From contig CM037870.1 in NCBI GenBank assembly GCA_021292105.1, positions 41,697,076-41,761,075 on the forward strand: 64,000 nucleotides of DNA, written 5' to 3'. Below are positions 51,101 to 59,300 of this stretch, in pieces; the stretch's first letter is position 1; every line of letters begins with the position of its first letter. The notes under the pieces were generated by a model. It was not told the origin of the DNA, searched no databases, and worked only from the letters and a program-made list of their open reading frames with translations. This DNA comes from Anadara kagoshimensis (taxonomy: Eukaryota > Mollusca > Bivalvia > Arcoida > Arcidae). The position numbers and the translations under genes were made by a program.

Positions 51101-54100
51101 ATGAACCTGTACCTGTAAATATAGAAGGTTGTAAACAGCAAGAGTAAAAAGACCAAACCAACCATTTGTCGGTAGCAGAACAGTTTAGGGGGCATTAAAA
51201 CACATTGAAAAGTTGGTTGGTTTAAATGGGGTTTTATGCCTAAGTCAAAATTATTTCATGTGTATGTGTGGAGAGTATAAATGTGGTCTGTTAACCCTGA
51301 TGATTTAGAATGCTGTCACCAAGGCTATGATCTGCAATCAGCCCAGTTTCATGATCATTTTTTAATTAAGATTTTCCTTAACTTTTAACAGTTTAGGGGG
51401 CATTAAAAACATTGAAAAGTTGGTTGGTTTAAATGGGGTTTTATGCCTAAGTCAAAATTATTTCATGTGTATGTGTGGAGAGTATAAATGTGGTCTGTTA
51501 ACCCTGATGATTTAGAATGCTGTCACCAAGGCTATGATCTGCAATCAGCCCAGTTTCATGATCATTTTTTAATTAAGATTTTCCTTAACTTAAATTTAGC
51601 AAATTTTGACAATATATATTTTTATATCTTATTAATAATTTTTTATACATAATCAATTACAAAACAACACCTTTAATTCCTGAATATCTTAAAAATTAAC
51701 AAAATTATCCAGATTTGAGCATTTGTCATATTGAATTGAACAAGACTCTTTGTTATGAAATGACTGTGAAACAGGGACCTGATTGTGTAGAGCACTGTCA
51801 CCAAGGCCTTGGGTGATGACAATCTGAAAACGCAACTCAAAAAATAATGTAATGTATTCAACATTAATTGTGGAAATTCTTTTATATATAAGGATAAATC
51901 TGATCAATAGAGCATTTTCTGAATGTTTTACTTCCTTTTTTCAGATGTAAATCTTGTTAACACAGCATTTTCCAAATCTGTCACAATTGTTATAATCCTG
52001 GTATAAAACACATTTATTTGTGACGATAAAAATCAATAAACTGTGTATATTAAACTATACAAAACGGACTTACAAAACACATACATCGTTGCTATAATCC
52101 TGTAAACTAAATATAGCAAAGTATTTACATAAAATCCAACATGTTTTCTGCCGATTTAAACATTGATACAAAGTCTGGAATGTTTTCAGAAATTTTTTGC
52201 CATTTTAAAACATCACACATATTTTGTTTTTAAACAGTAAAGTAAAAATGTGTCTATATAGATATAAGAAATTGTTTTGCTGTGTAAAGTACTATAAATC
52301 AGAGAAATTACTGCAAAATTTGCAAGGTGAAAAATAAAACTTTTTGCAAATATCTTAATCTAAAGGTATTTACTCCACAAATGGCTAAAGATGGACCAAA
52401 AATATTAAAATATTAAACCTTGATTTTAAGGATTTCTCTTTTAGATAGACCAAAAATATTAGGGAAGTGTCCTTTTGCGATAATTACATATTTTAAGAGG
52501 TATCATTTCCGCCATTTATTTAAATTTCCTGTGTTTTAATTCCGCCAGAATCTGAGGGTCTTTTGCGCAAGTCTACCTGTAAGGTAATTCACGTTATATT
52601 TGTTTAAAACTTCAGACTACAACGTACATTAAGCTAAGAAGTACAAATACAGCATTCAGAAGTCAGCATAACTCCAAAAATGAGCTTCTCTGTCAAAAAA
52701 TATCACAAATATTTAAATAGTGAAATCAGTCGCCTAAACAACGTCTGTGTGATGAACTATAAGTTCCAGTCATTGATATGATCGTGGATTGCATATTTAC
52801 AATAAGTATCGAAATATATAATTTTTATATGGAGTGATCTTAAATTATATTTTATTTCTATGCCCCCAAACCAAACTCGAATAAAGGAGGAGGGAAGCCA
52901 GAATTATCGTTCATATCTCAATCGCACTCTCAATATAAAGTGACACAGTTGAGTACCATATTGGCGCAAAAAAACTAGGATTTTTTTTTTTAAAGTTTGT
53001 GGCGGAAATGATATACTGGTGCAAATAGGTTGTGGCAGAAAAGGATGCTAAAATGGTGCAAACGGATTTCACCAAAATATTAAATAACTTGATTCAGATT
53101 TTTCTTTTAGCTGGTCTAAAAAGATTAGACCTCAGTTTAGATTTCTCTTTTAGCTGGACCAAAAGTGTTAAACCTTGGTTTAGAATTCTCTTTAAGCTGT
53201 ACCAACAATATTAGACCTTGGTTTTAGATTTCTCTTGTTGCTGGACCAAAATTCTGACCTCAGCTCAGATTTACACCTATATTTCGATTTCTTTGTTTTT
53301 TTGACCAAAATTATAAGATCCTGATTTAGATTTAGACCAGCTCCGTTTAGATTTCTCAATCTGGCATAGCAGGTGGTAATAGTAGACAGACCTTTGGAAT
53401 CTAATTCATGAATATTTAGAACAATAACAGTCTAGTAATGTAATAAAATGTTTAAAGTCCAAATCCTAAAACCTTTTTAATGACAACATTTTGCACATGA
53501 TGTATTTCATAATGAAACTTGTTTAAGCTTGGCTTTTGGGGAAATAAGTATGAAGACCTTCAAAATCTAAATTCAAGAATATTCAGAACAGTAACAGTCT
53601 AGTAGTGAAATGACGGATAAAATGTTTTAAGTTTTAATGACAACATTTTGTACACAATGTATTTTATATTTGAATCTGTGTTAGTTTGCCCTCTGAGTGA
53701 AATAAGTATACTTCCAAGAGATGTCTAATAATTAAAAACAGGCAGTATGTACTTAAGAAGCCAATGTTTATAAAAAAAATATCAAAGTTGCATAGATAAT
53801 AAACTTGAAAATGTGTTATAGTAACAAAATCAAGAATAGTCTTCTGAGGCCCTAGGCCTGTATTTTTTCACTTTGAAAAGTAATACTTTTGATCTATTTT
53901 TGTCTTAAAAAGTAATATTTTTGAAAAGGCACTTCCACTATATCCTTTTCAGGGAAAATACAAGTGAACTACAGGATCAACGCCTCATAATATTGAAATG
54001 GAAGATTATGGAAATTATGTTGTAAATTTACAGAGTACTGATAATGTCATTTTTAAGGAAAACATCAACTAATGTGATTACATATTCAATTTGAAAAAAT

Positions 54101-56318
54101 GTGCTCACAAAGGGGTGTCAAGATACTCTAGTGAATTTGAACAAATCATGCCTGAATTATCAATGCATGATTATTATTTTTTCAAGTCCCTTGCCAGTGA
54201 TCAATTCCACAACCTCCCGATACATAGAGCAAATCCTCTTCCCTTATGATGCTGATAAATGTTAAGAACAGACAAAAATCAAAATGCCTTTCATCTATTT
54301 CTATTCAAATGCCTAAATACAATGTACATTAATTCATATCTGTTGTTTTTTGTCATTAAGGTCAAATGGAGGCAGCTGTATCTGGATGGGAAACATCTCA
54401 CTCGTGACATACTGCAAAAATTCTATTTCCAACTCATCAAAACTCAACCAAGTAAAACTGCTGATAAGGATTTTTGTCACGAGGGAATTACATTTGATGG
54501 AAATTGGTAATTGGAAAATTCTATATGACCACAATTTGAATATGCATGACTGAGAAATCTAATATTCTTAAACGGGTTCTGTATAGCGGAAACCCTACAA
54601 CTGAGATTGAAATACAACCCTACGAAACATTACCAATAAACAGTTAAAAATGAGCAGAGGAATTTGTCATATATAGAGAGTAATGAGAAAGTATTTCTAT
54701 GGCGACAATAGAGATTCTGTGAGTTTATTTGACCAATGCAAGAAGCTGCTGACATGACACGATGTCTCCATTTATTCTAGGAAATATTCTACATCTTAAC
54801 TTGAATACCAGTACATACTGGTACTTGTTAAATAAAAATGATCAATGGCTATATTCAATACTTCCAAGTATAAATCATTCTAATTAAGTGACTTCAAATA
54901 AAGATTTATTATCATTGTTATTATCATTATTATTGCATTTTTTACTCATATTTTGCTGCATAAAATTTCATAATTTTGAGTTCATGATGTGAAAACGTGT
55001 TCAAACACATTAACAATCCATTAGTAACATGCAAATAATACAAACCTAGTACCATATTTGCATAATAAATTTTTTTTACAAAAAATGGTAAAATAACAAA
55101 ATACTTTAAGCATATAAAAATACATAGGGATTAAAAATAGGAAATGTACAGTCTTTATTGATCTTAATTTATCCATTTTTTATCCATCTTAAAATGATAT
55201 AAGTCACAACCCACTGAAAGTAGGTGGTCAGGGGATCGAACCCACAACCTCCCATTAACGGAGCGAGCACTCTACCAACTGAGCTACCAGTGGTTTTAAG
55301 CATACAGAGAAATAGATTATGTACATTTTTAACAATCTCTACTTAGTACTTCTTCATCATAATATGAACTAAACAACTTTTTTGTACCAAGATATAATAA
55401 CATTAAGAAATAAAAATATTTTGCAAATAAAAGGTTAATTGCTAGAGAAGAACTTATAATGCACATAATAATGTAAACTATTCAGATCCAGTTTTATTGG
55501 AGATTATAATGTACCTGAAGTAAGTTTACAAATCACTATTGCGTATTTATAATGATTACTAATTTAAAAGTAACTAGACAACCCATAGCCTTACATTTTC
55601 AGATTGTAAGTGAAAAAATTCAAGTGTGTTGATTCTTAATGTAAACAATTAGGATTTTATTCTTGGGATTTGCACTTATGTTTAAAGGGCCATAATTCCC
55701 GAGAAGATGAGCTTGGGTTGAAAAAATTGTTTGACTGTTCTCGAGTTATCCATGTTATCATGTGAAAACCACTAGGTTGTAAATATTATTGTCTTTATTG
55801 AAAGCAGAAAATCAAAAACATTCTTATTTTTGTTTTTGTAGAACACCAAAAATAAACATTAATTTAGCACTATTTAATACAAATATATTGCCATGGCGAT
55901 GGATGCTGTCACCAGGAGATTTAATTAAAGGTAGGTCCAATAATAAGTATTTTATCAATGATGACTTACAAGGATGGTGTGTTTTTGTCTGTAAAATGTG
56001 ATAAACAATGAACAATGCATTTGTTGAAAATGTTCATTCAATAAATATTCCATTAATAGATCAAGACAGGCATATAGTGTGCACAGCTGTTCATGCAGCC
56101 AATGCTTTTAATTTTAAAAACAGAAATGACATTTGATTCAAATATTTTTCTCCTTAGAGTTATAGAGTTGCTGTGATATGTAAATGAGGACTTACTAATT
56201 AGACCACTGGGCCATTCAGGGGCCCACATACAGACTCATTATGCTTACTTACGTGATAACTGTCCATTTTTGGAACCCACACTACTGTCATCTTTTGACC
56301 TATCTGGGGGATTTGCAA
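19715..56318 (-). CDS. PDE1: PDE1-family Ca2+/calmodulin-dependent cyclic nucleotide phosphodiesterase (15 exons, 5' end uncertain)
   Basis: PDE1 enzymes hydrolyse cAMP and cGMP to 5'-monophosphates and are switched on by Ca2+/calmodulin. Fifteen exons on the minus strand join in phase with GT/AG borders to give about 648 residues. In order: a Ser/Thr-rich region (1-82); the PDEase_I_N calmodulin-binding/inhibitory region (83-180), with RLRHLLRRIQ, KNIEYAVSVLETVYIDETRR and PSEVRDWLA; the catalytic domain (about 205-510); and a Ser/Asn/Lys-rich tail. Catalytic features are intact: NPYHN (His general acid), the metal ligands in CHGADV, HDFEHTG and LHCADISHP, and ESQIGFIDF with the invariant purine-binding Gln and Phe clamp. 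HDFEHTG has Phe where vertebrate PDE1 usually has Tyr. No disabling change was seen. Family assignment is secure; paralogue (1A/1B/1C) is not assignable. The listed exons are a model without transcript support. Confidence 0.93.
19924..21431 (-). other. PDE1 intron carrying a 1-kb DNA transposon
   Basis: Last intron, 1.5 kb. Most of it is the TA-flanked element at 20,217-21,227; the rest is AT-rich with no other feature. Confidence 0.8.
20217..21227. mobile_element. TA-flanked non-autonomous DNA transposon
   Basis: 1,011 bp with terminal inverted repeats CCGTATAGCGGGTTATTTT / AAAATAACCCGCTATACGG and TA on each side (20,215-16 and 21,228-29), as for Tc1/mariner-type insertion. Internally CGCC-rich motifs (TTTGGCG / CGCCAAAA) recur near both ends. 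The segment at about 20,350-20,580 has CTCGAACG and CTCGAATA repeats reminiscent of pogo/Tigger-like ends, possibly an older nested insert. No long open frame. Confidence 0.7.
21432..21512 (-). CDS. PDE1: PDE1 exon, C-terminal WKERA segment
   Basis: 81 nt from acceptor TTTTTTTTAG to donor GTTTGTATTG. Encodes TAYELKKPWSECLQINKSRW-KERAAK, matching the conserved PDE1 C-terminal helix (vertebrate NKERWKELAAQE). Confidence 0.93.
21872..22105 (-). CDS. PDE1: PDE1 exon, end of catalytic domain and Ser/Thr-rich linker
   Basis: 234 nt from acceptor GGTTTGTAG to donor GTAAGTTT. Encodes GFIDFIVDPSFAVMTDMLEK, then a variable region with SEEVFEKADRSTSTTSL and a run of Ser/Thr ending SSPRTPTSSQSL. The first part is conserved in PDE1; the rest is not. 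Confidence 0.96.
22487..22568 (-). CDS. PDE1: PDE1 exon, purine-binding Gln
   Basis: 82 nt from acceptor GATTTACAG to donor GTATGTAG. Encodes GDREQELGLPFSPLCDRNST then LVAESQI. The Gln in ESQIGF is the invariant nucleotide-base-binding residue. Confidence 0.98.
23143..23263 (-). CDS. PDE1: PDE1 exon, ADISHP metal-ligand motif
   Basis: 121 nt from acceptor GTATTTCAG to donor GTAATA. Encodes IDKPKALSLVLHCADISHPA then KEWGLHQHWTELLLEEFFRQ. Asp of CADISHP completes the metal site. Confidence 0.98.
24720..24743 (-). CDS. PDE1: PDE1 24-nt microexon in catalytic domain
   Basis: 24 nt between acceptor TTCTTTCCAG and donor GTAAGGACA. Encodes (K)EMIEAFL(T). The length is a multiple of three and phases match on both sides, so inclusion or skipping keeps the frame. 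The skipped form reads SMPENIDKPKALSL, the same length as vertebrate PDE1 (PDE1C reads QQPEAIEKPKALSL, from memory), so the microexon is an eight-residue insertion between two catalytic-domain helices, shortly before LHCADISHP. Confidence 0.8.
25752..25853 (-). CDS. PDE1: PDE1 exon, VLATDMSFHFQ helix
   Basis: 102 nt from acceptor TTTTTTCAG to donor GTAAGTC. Encodes EFRALVIDMVLATDMSFHFQ then QIKNMKNLLSMPE. It ends with AA: joined to the 24-nt microexon it gives Lys, or joined directly to the exon at 23,263 it gives Asn. Confidence 0.96.
26343..26468 (-). CDS. PDE1: PDE1 exon, YNDRAVLENHH motif
   Basis: 126 nt from acceptor TACTTGTAG to donor GTATCTT. Encodes SEVALLYNDRAVLENHHISA then SFRLLKQEEHNILSNLSREE-Y. 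YNDRxVLENHH is diagnostic of class I phosphodiesterases. Confidence 0.97.
27734..27779. repeat. (GT)n microsatellite
   Basis: About 23 uninterrupted TG dinucleotides. Confidence 0.95.
28867..28912. repeat. (GA)n microsatellite
   Basis: About 23 uninterrupted GA dinucleotides about 30 nt from the donor of the PDE1 HD-motif exon, inside the intron (a TC tract in the transcript). Confidence 0.95.
28943..29043 (-). CDS. PDE1: PDE1 exon, HD metal-binding motif
   Basis: 101 nt from acceptor TTTTTTTTAG to donor GTAAGA. Encodes HWLTDLEVFATLIAALIHDF then EHTGSTNNFHIMTG. His and Asp of HDFEHTG are metal ligands. It ends with GG, completed to Gly by the next exon. Confidence 0.97.
29742..29999 (-). 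CDS. PDE1: PDE1 exon, catalytic domain start with general-acid His
   Basis: 258 nt (86 codons, phase 0 at both ends) from acceptor CTTTTCAG to donor GTAAGTATT. Encodes HLDDWSFDVFAVN through LETGYSKYKNPYHNLCHGAD to VAQTVHYVLSQSKLA. It carries the catalytic general acid His (NPYHN) and the first metal-binding His (LCHGADV). Vertebrate PDE1 has IHAADVTQTVH here. Confidence 0.98.
30000..31341 (-). other. PDE1 intron with tRNA-derived SINE
   Basis: 1.3-kb intron. At about 30,117-30,375 it holds two tRNA-head-like segments, each with CTCTACTGACTGAGCTACC followed by CACCTAT(C/T)(A/G)AGTCTGGT, separated by about 190 bp with a CAACCTGGGACC block. The rest is AT-rich. Confidence 0.6.
31342..31408 (-). 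CDS. PDE1: PDE1 exon, linker into catalytic domain
   Basis: 67 nt from acceptor TTATATTTCAG to donor GTAAAG. Encodes IYRRLSSSAGLHVPPHVLLL-LK, starting after an Arg completed across the junction and ending on a full codon. Confidence 0.93.
32060..32242 (-). CDS. PDE1: PDE1 exon, end of regulatory domain
   Basis: 183 nt from acceptor CTAATTTTAG to donor GTATTG. Encodes RLCDEDDELSEVEPDAVPSE, then VRDWLALTFTRSMSNIKRR and EEKPKFRSVAHAIRAGIMVD. PSEVRDWLA and EKPKFRS are highly conserved in PDE1. Confidence 0.97.
33940..34270 (-). repeat. tRNA-derived SINE
   Basis: Starts with a (GATT)n-like tail on the left, then AACATCCCAGTCAAAAATG, the body block TCAAAGAACTTCGAGACTTT, AAATACTAAATGCTTGGCG and AAAGAACAGTC, and at the right a decayed antisense tRNA-like head with GACTCGAACCCTGACATC and CTCATGAGCTAC. 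Same family as 5,092-5,285 and the foldback arms. Confidence 0.65.
37049..37188. repeat. 140-bp hairpin (long inverted repeat)
   Basis: ATCTTGCAT(G)AGTGTTTATG ... complementary CATAAACACGAATGCAAGAT, with arms of about 65 bp and few mismatches around a GCAACGAGCCTTGGCGAGTTGC centre. A 14-bp inverted pair TTTATTATATAATC / GATTATATAATAAA brackets the next segment (37,193-37,206 and 37,597-37,610). Probably part of one insertion. Confidence 0.7.
37502..37542. promoter_or_regulatory. Two perfect CRE palindromes
   Basis: TGACGTCA occurs at 37,502-37,509 and 37,535-37,542, within an inverted pair GTGTGACGTCA / TGACGTCACAC. TGACGTCA is the consensus CREB/ATF site. Function is unproven; the site lies inside a PDE1 intron and probably inside a transposon. 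Confidence 0.4.
38610..38870. repeat. Degenerate tandem repeat of about 70 bp
   Basis: Four diverged units built on TTCCATGGAATGACATG(G)CTAAGTCTGT and CTTTAGCCTA / CCTAGCCTGA. Confidence 0.6.
40121..40468. repeat. 348-bp inverted repeat enclosing a triplicated 79-bp hairpin
   Basis: Outer arms TGTGTTTCAGAAAAACTGAC / GTCAGTTTTTCTGAAACACA enclose three copies at exactly 79-bp spacing (starts 40,184, 40,263 and 40,342). Each is a perfect 26-bp-arm hairpin: AGATCTGAATAAACTAGAAC... with loop around TTGAGACTCAA. Copies are nearly identical, so the amplification is recent. Confidence 0.9.
40638..40799. mobile_element. 162-bp TA-flanked MITE
   Basis: Ends CAGTTAAACCTGTCTATAAA and complementary CAGGTTGGACTG, flanked by TA (40,636-37 and 40,800-01). 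The CAGT...AACCTG end and TA duplication suggest a pogo/Tigger-type Tc1/mariner relative. Inner repeats GGCCTTTATGGGCAGGTGG and GCCTTTATAAGCAGGTGGC are direct copies. Confidence 0.7.
41938..41964 (+). repeat. (GGGGT)n tract
   Basis: Five GGGG runs separated by single T; G-quadruplex potential on the plus strand, which is the non-template-like strand for PDE1 (the transcript has CCCC). Confidence 0.85.
42350..42524. mobile_element. MITE family copy 1 (CTGTACCA ends)
   Basis: Left end CTGATATACCTTTTGATATC..., right end ...AAGGTATTGATCATGTGGTACAG. Interior GGAACAATTATTTCCATTGG and ATATGGAATC is shared with 46,604-46,754. Confidence 0.55.
43049..43458. mobile_element. 410-bp foldback MITE
   Basis: Inverted ends CTGAATCACTG...TCTGTGACAGTGA and TCATTGTCACAAATACAGTGATTCAG, with arms continuing through CATAGAAAA / TTTTCTATG and a GGGGATTT...AAATCCCC core. 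No coding capacity. Target duplication not clear. Confidence 0.65.
44069..44092. repeat. Poly(T) tract
   Basis: Uninterrupted T run of about 24 nt, followed by AT-rich sequence about 160 nt from the 30-nt candidate microexon. Confidence 0.9.
44254..44283 (-). CDS. PDE1: Candidate 30-nt cassette microexon of PDE1
   Basis: Flanked by acceptor GTGATAATTTCAG and a very strong donor GTAAGTAAG. Thirty nt is a multiple of three and it accepts the AG left by the upstream exon: inclusion would change DET-RRLC to DET-SRTEPSNSQEK-RLC, adding ten residues between the calmodulin-binding region and the acidic DEDDELS segment. Skipping gives the vertebrate-like DETRRL junction. It is the only such element I found in the 16-kb intron (32,243-48,348). 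Confidence 0.55.
45421..45700. repeat. 88-bp tandem repeat with AGGTCA half-sites
   Basis: Three full units and a partial fourth (starts 45,421, 45,509, 45,597, 45,685) at exact 88-bp spacing. Each full unit contains AGGTCAAAGGTCA (a DR1), then GTGAC and a third AGGTCA (DR5 with the second), then two further (A)AGGTCA hexamers (the last is AAGTCA in the second unit). Diverged AGGTCA-bearing sequence continues to about 45,830. Confidence 0.9.
46604..46754. mobile_element. MITE family copy 2 (CTGTACCA ends)
   Basis: CTGTACCAAGTGATACACCT ... complementary GTGTTGATCAGATGGTACAG, 151 bp. Shares the interior GAACAATTACTTCCCTTG and ATATGGAATC with 42,350-42,524. Confidence 0.6.
48349..48462 (-). CDS. 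PDE1: PDE1 exon, calmodulin-binding/inhibitory region
   Basis: 114 nt from acceptor (after TTTTTAG) to donor GTAGGTAA. Encodes RLRHLLRRIQKDDISKQDLQ followed by KNIEYAVSVLETVYIDET. The basic RLRHLLRRIQ stretch and KNIEYA block correspond to the conserved PDE1 N-terminal regulatory domain. It ends ACC AG, leaving Arg to be completed. Confidence 0.95.
48463..50931 (-). other. PDE1 intron, no other gene
   Basis: AT-rich 2.5-kb intron. A SINE-like fragment with GGAAGTCAGTTTAGGGATGA occurs near 49,788, and the G-rich tract at 50,886-50,918 near the 5' splice site. A diverged direct repeat of about 120 bp occurs at 50,100-50,220 and 50,215-50,310 (AATATCAATAATGAA, GTCTGGAAGAT). Confidence 0.5.
50886..50918 (+). 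repeat. G-rich tract next to PDE1 5' splice site
   Basis: G8, TGGT, G8, TGA, G12 run. In the PDE1 transcript this is a C-rich tract starting about 12 nt downstream of the exon/intron border at 50,932. Confidence 0.85.
50932..51112 (-). CDS. PDE1: PDE1 exon, Ser/Thr-rich N-terminal region
   Basis: 181 nt between acceptor TATATTTACAG and donor GTATAC. Encodes TGSLTVLKRANSKSKVTSTT and a further Ser/Thr/Asp-rich stretch ending ASHVCSI. It ends with AG, completed to Arg by the next exon. A C-rich run (G-rich on the plus strand) starts about 12 nt inside the downstream intron. Confidence 0.85.
51181..51596. repeat. 208-bp tandem duplication
   Basis: Two nearly identical head-to-tail units starting CAGTTTAGGGGGCATTAAAA (51,181 and 51,389). 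Each includes a SINE-body-like AATGGGGTTTTATGCCTAAG. Confidence 0.9.
55205..55300 (-). repeat. tRNA-derived SINE head
   Basis: Antisense tRNA-like segment: GGGGATCGAACCCACAACCT (B-box region) and GCGAGCACTCTACCAACTGAGCTACC (A-box region). It lacks a full cloverleaf acceptor match, so it is called SINE, not tRNA. Confidence 0.65.
56253..56318 (-). CDS. PDE1: PDE1 exon, N-terminal Ser/Asp-rich
   Basis: 66 nt between acceptor TATATTTTCAG and donor GTAAGTAAG. Encodes ANPPDRSKDDSSVGSKNGQL-S. It ends with one base (C) that joins GT of the next exon to form Arg. Low-complexity N terminus, poorly conserved in the family, so support comes from splice sites and phase. Confidence 0.75.
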
Positions 56319-59300
56319 CTGAAAATATAAAGGAAAGTATTCTCATTAGTATATACAGAGACTTACATCTTAGAGAGAGTTTTGGTTAGTATTAATAAAC
56401 TAGAATTGTCAAAGGAGATGAATATCCCTCAATTGATCAAAATGCAGGGTTGATATCAAAAGTTTTAGATGATGAATATATATATATATATACTGAGTAT
56501 GAATAGATGGAAGAATGGATGGATGGATGGATGATTAATGGAAAGATTGATAAAGGGATGTATGGGTAGATTGAATGATGGATAGACAGATGCACAGATG
56601 ATAAATGGATGAATAAATTGATAAATTGATGAATAGATGAATTGGTGGATGACCAGATAGATATATAGCTAGACTGGCAGACAGCAGATGAACAGATGGA
56701 TATATGGACTAACAGACAGACAGACAGACATTACATTTCTTTAAATGGTTTGCAGAGGTATAAAAAGCGATGTATTAATCTTTTAAAATTTATAATTTAG
56801 AACAAACAGAATACATTATGAAAGTGATTTCCGCATCATCACTAGACTGATCCATATTGATAATGCACCTGCAGTAATTAAATACAAAATAGAGATTACA
56901 CTAACTTTATAAAAATCTATATAATCCCTGTAAAACGCCGTAAACAACAGAAGCATCAAAGAACATCTGTATTAAAATGACAATCAATAAATACATATTT
57001 TAATATTCTTATGACGTGACCTAGATTGTTCTTTATTACCTGATTATAAAACAGATCTTTAATAGGCATTAGTAAAACATCATTAGTAAAAACATCATTT
57101 TAAAGTCACATTGTATTCAAATCCAAAGTCATATTATATTTATATATGTTTGCTCCCAGCTCTTATTTGGAAAATCATTAAAAATTCTATGGTTTCTCTG
57201 GAAATTGCTTAAACATCTTGATCATCAATGGCTTTACTGTACAGCCAACAAACAAAATATTTCATATAAAAGTACATGCTTTTTAACTGTTTGTATAGAA
57301 AGGATGTTCTGTTAATTGCAATATCATGCAAAACAATACTGTATTGTTATACAGAAACATGCAAGTTTGGTGAATTAGAATCCCCCCACCAGCAGTTTCT
57401 TTATTTGTGATTTGCACTTATGTATCAAAGGGCCATAACTCTGAGGAAAATGAGCAAACCAACTCGGGTTAATCTCCTATCTATGTTGATACTTTGTGCC
57501 AAGTTTTGTAAAATAGTGCTTCATAGTTTTAGAGAATTACCTCGGACAAGAATTTCGGATTGAAGGAAGGACAGACACTCAAATTTAATATCCCTCTTAA
57601 TTTTTTGAAAGTCTGAGTATAATAACCATTACCAATTTTGGACACACTTCATTAACTTGCTGTGTTTTTATAAAAGATGGTTGAATTTTGGTTACATTTG
57701 CTAAAAAAATTTCTGCTCCACAAAATTCATTCTGATATCAGTATGTTCATGAACTTAATATTACAGTGTAACCTGTGAACATGGACATCCCATGAATGAT
57801 CAAATAAAACTTCTAAACCGAATGCTAATTTTTATAATGCAACAATATTTGCCAAAATTTCAAAAAAATGTAGGTACCTTTCATAATTTTAGTGTTATTC
57901 TCTGGAGAAAATTTGGCGAACGGACAAGTCAGGCAGACAGACTCCATGTGCTTACCCATTGGGAAGCATAAAGTCTGATAAACACAATACAATCTAATAC
58001 TAAAACAAAGTCAATGGGCAACATAAAATCTGATGATTCAATGACTTGTTTGTGAGTCACTTTTCCAATTTTTTAAAACCCACAAACCCCTGTTCTCCGG
58101 AGTAAAAAAAAAGCTTGGTAAATTAGTCCTATATGTTTACGACTCTCTAAGAAGCATTTATTTAATCAGAAGAAACTTGTGACCTTTGCTTCGACCTGGT
58201 CTCTAAGTAATCTTACCAGTAGTAAAAAAGATTTCTAGGAGAAAATTAATTTGTATCAGTATTTGCTAGTAATGTTTTTCATCACCATCAAATCACTCAG
58301 AAAGTTAAAGGCTCTGATATAAATTATTCCTGTAGGAGACCTTTGATTAAGTTCATGATGGGTAGCAATGATTTCTAAAAACTTGGCCAATGTCCTCTAG
58401 TGATATTTAGATCTAAACAATCCTGAATATCAAAGGATGATAAGAGTGCCCAACCAAAAAAAAAAACATCTTATTTCAAGATGATTCAAATCTTAATTTC
58501 CATAATCAGAAAATTCTGAAATACATATGTATGTACAATGTACTGCATTTCTTCATTAAAACCTGTATTGTTTAGATGAAAAATAAAAATTTCAGAAGGG
58601 GTATTAGCCTAAATGGGGTTTACAAAAAAAATCATCTTGGTCATCTATGGTAATTGACTTTGTACTCTTAAACTGGTAGCTTAAACTCTTTCCTACCTTT
58701 CCTTATTAAGTGCATTTTGGTGGTCATACGCTCTCCTATCCCCACCAAATTTAAACACAATTTTAGAAGAAATTGAATTCCATTGGTAGTACCCTAATAC
58801 AGCTGAAGTGTACAATTTTTTTTAAATTTAGTAACTGAGCCGTGGTGGGCCTAAATTTATGGAAACAATTTTGCTAAAACCAGTGGTAATGATATTTCTA
58901 GCCATGGTAAGTCCTAATAAGCTGTTTAATTCCCGACAATTTTGTAATTTCAGCAATGAATGTTCCCTAATGAAAAAGACCATTGTAATTTCAGCAATGA
59001 ATGTTCCCTAATAAAAAAGACCATTGTTTTAATGTACAAATACATGTTATAATACCACTACAGCAGTGCTGCAGGTACAGGTTCAACCCAGATATGAATT
59101 GATCCGTTCTCTTGATTTATATCTTAAAATATCAAATGATATTGTTAAAAGCATGATGATATTTCAATCCACATAAAGAGAAAATATGCAAAAAACCTCC
59201 TTTGTAAAAATTCCTGTTGTCACACAGATCAATCCCGGTGAGCTGTCAGCTTTGAATTCAAATCAAGACTTACTTAATCTTTCCATACTATCAATAAATG

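Larger units (their letters stand above)
51113..56252 (-). other. PDE1 first-mapped intron, repeats
   Basis: 5.1-kb intron. Contains the 208-bp tandem duplication, degenerate units with TTTAGATTTCTCTTTTAGCT at about 52,380-52,460 and 53,070-53,350 that appear interrupted by an unrelated segment (about 52,463-53,069, with CATTTCCGCC near one end and GGCGGAAATG near the other), and a tRNA-like SINE at 55,205-55,300. Confidence 0.6.

Noticed and set aside
55205-55300. tRNA gene
   Set aside because: A- and B-box-like blocks are present but acceptor and anticodon stems do not pair well; fits a SINE head.
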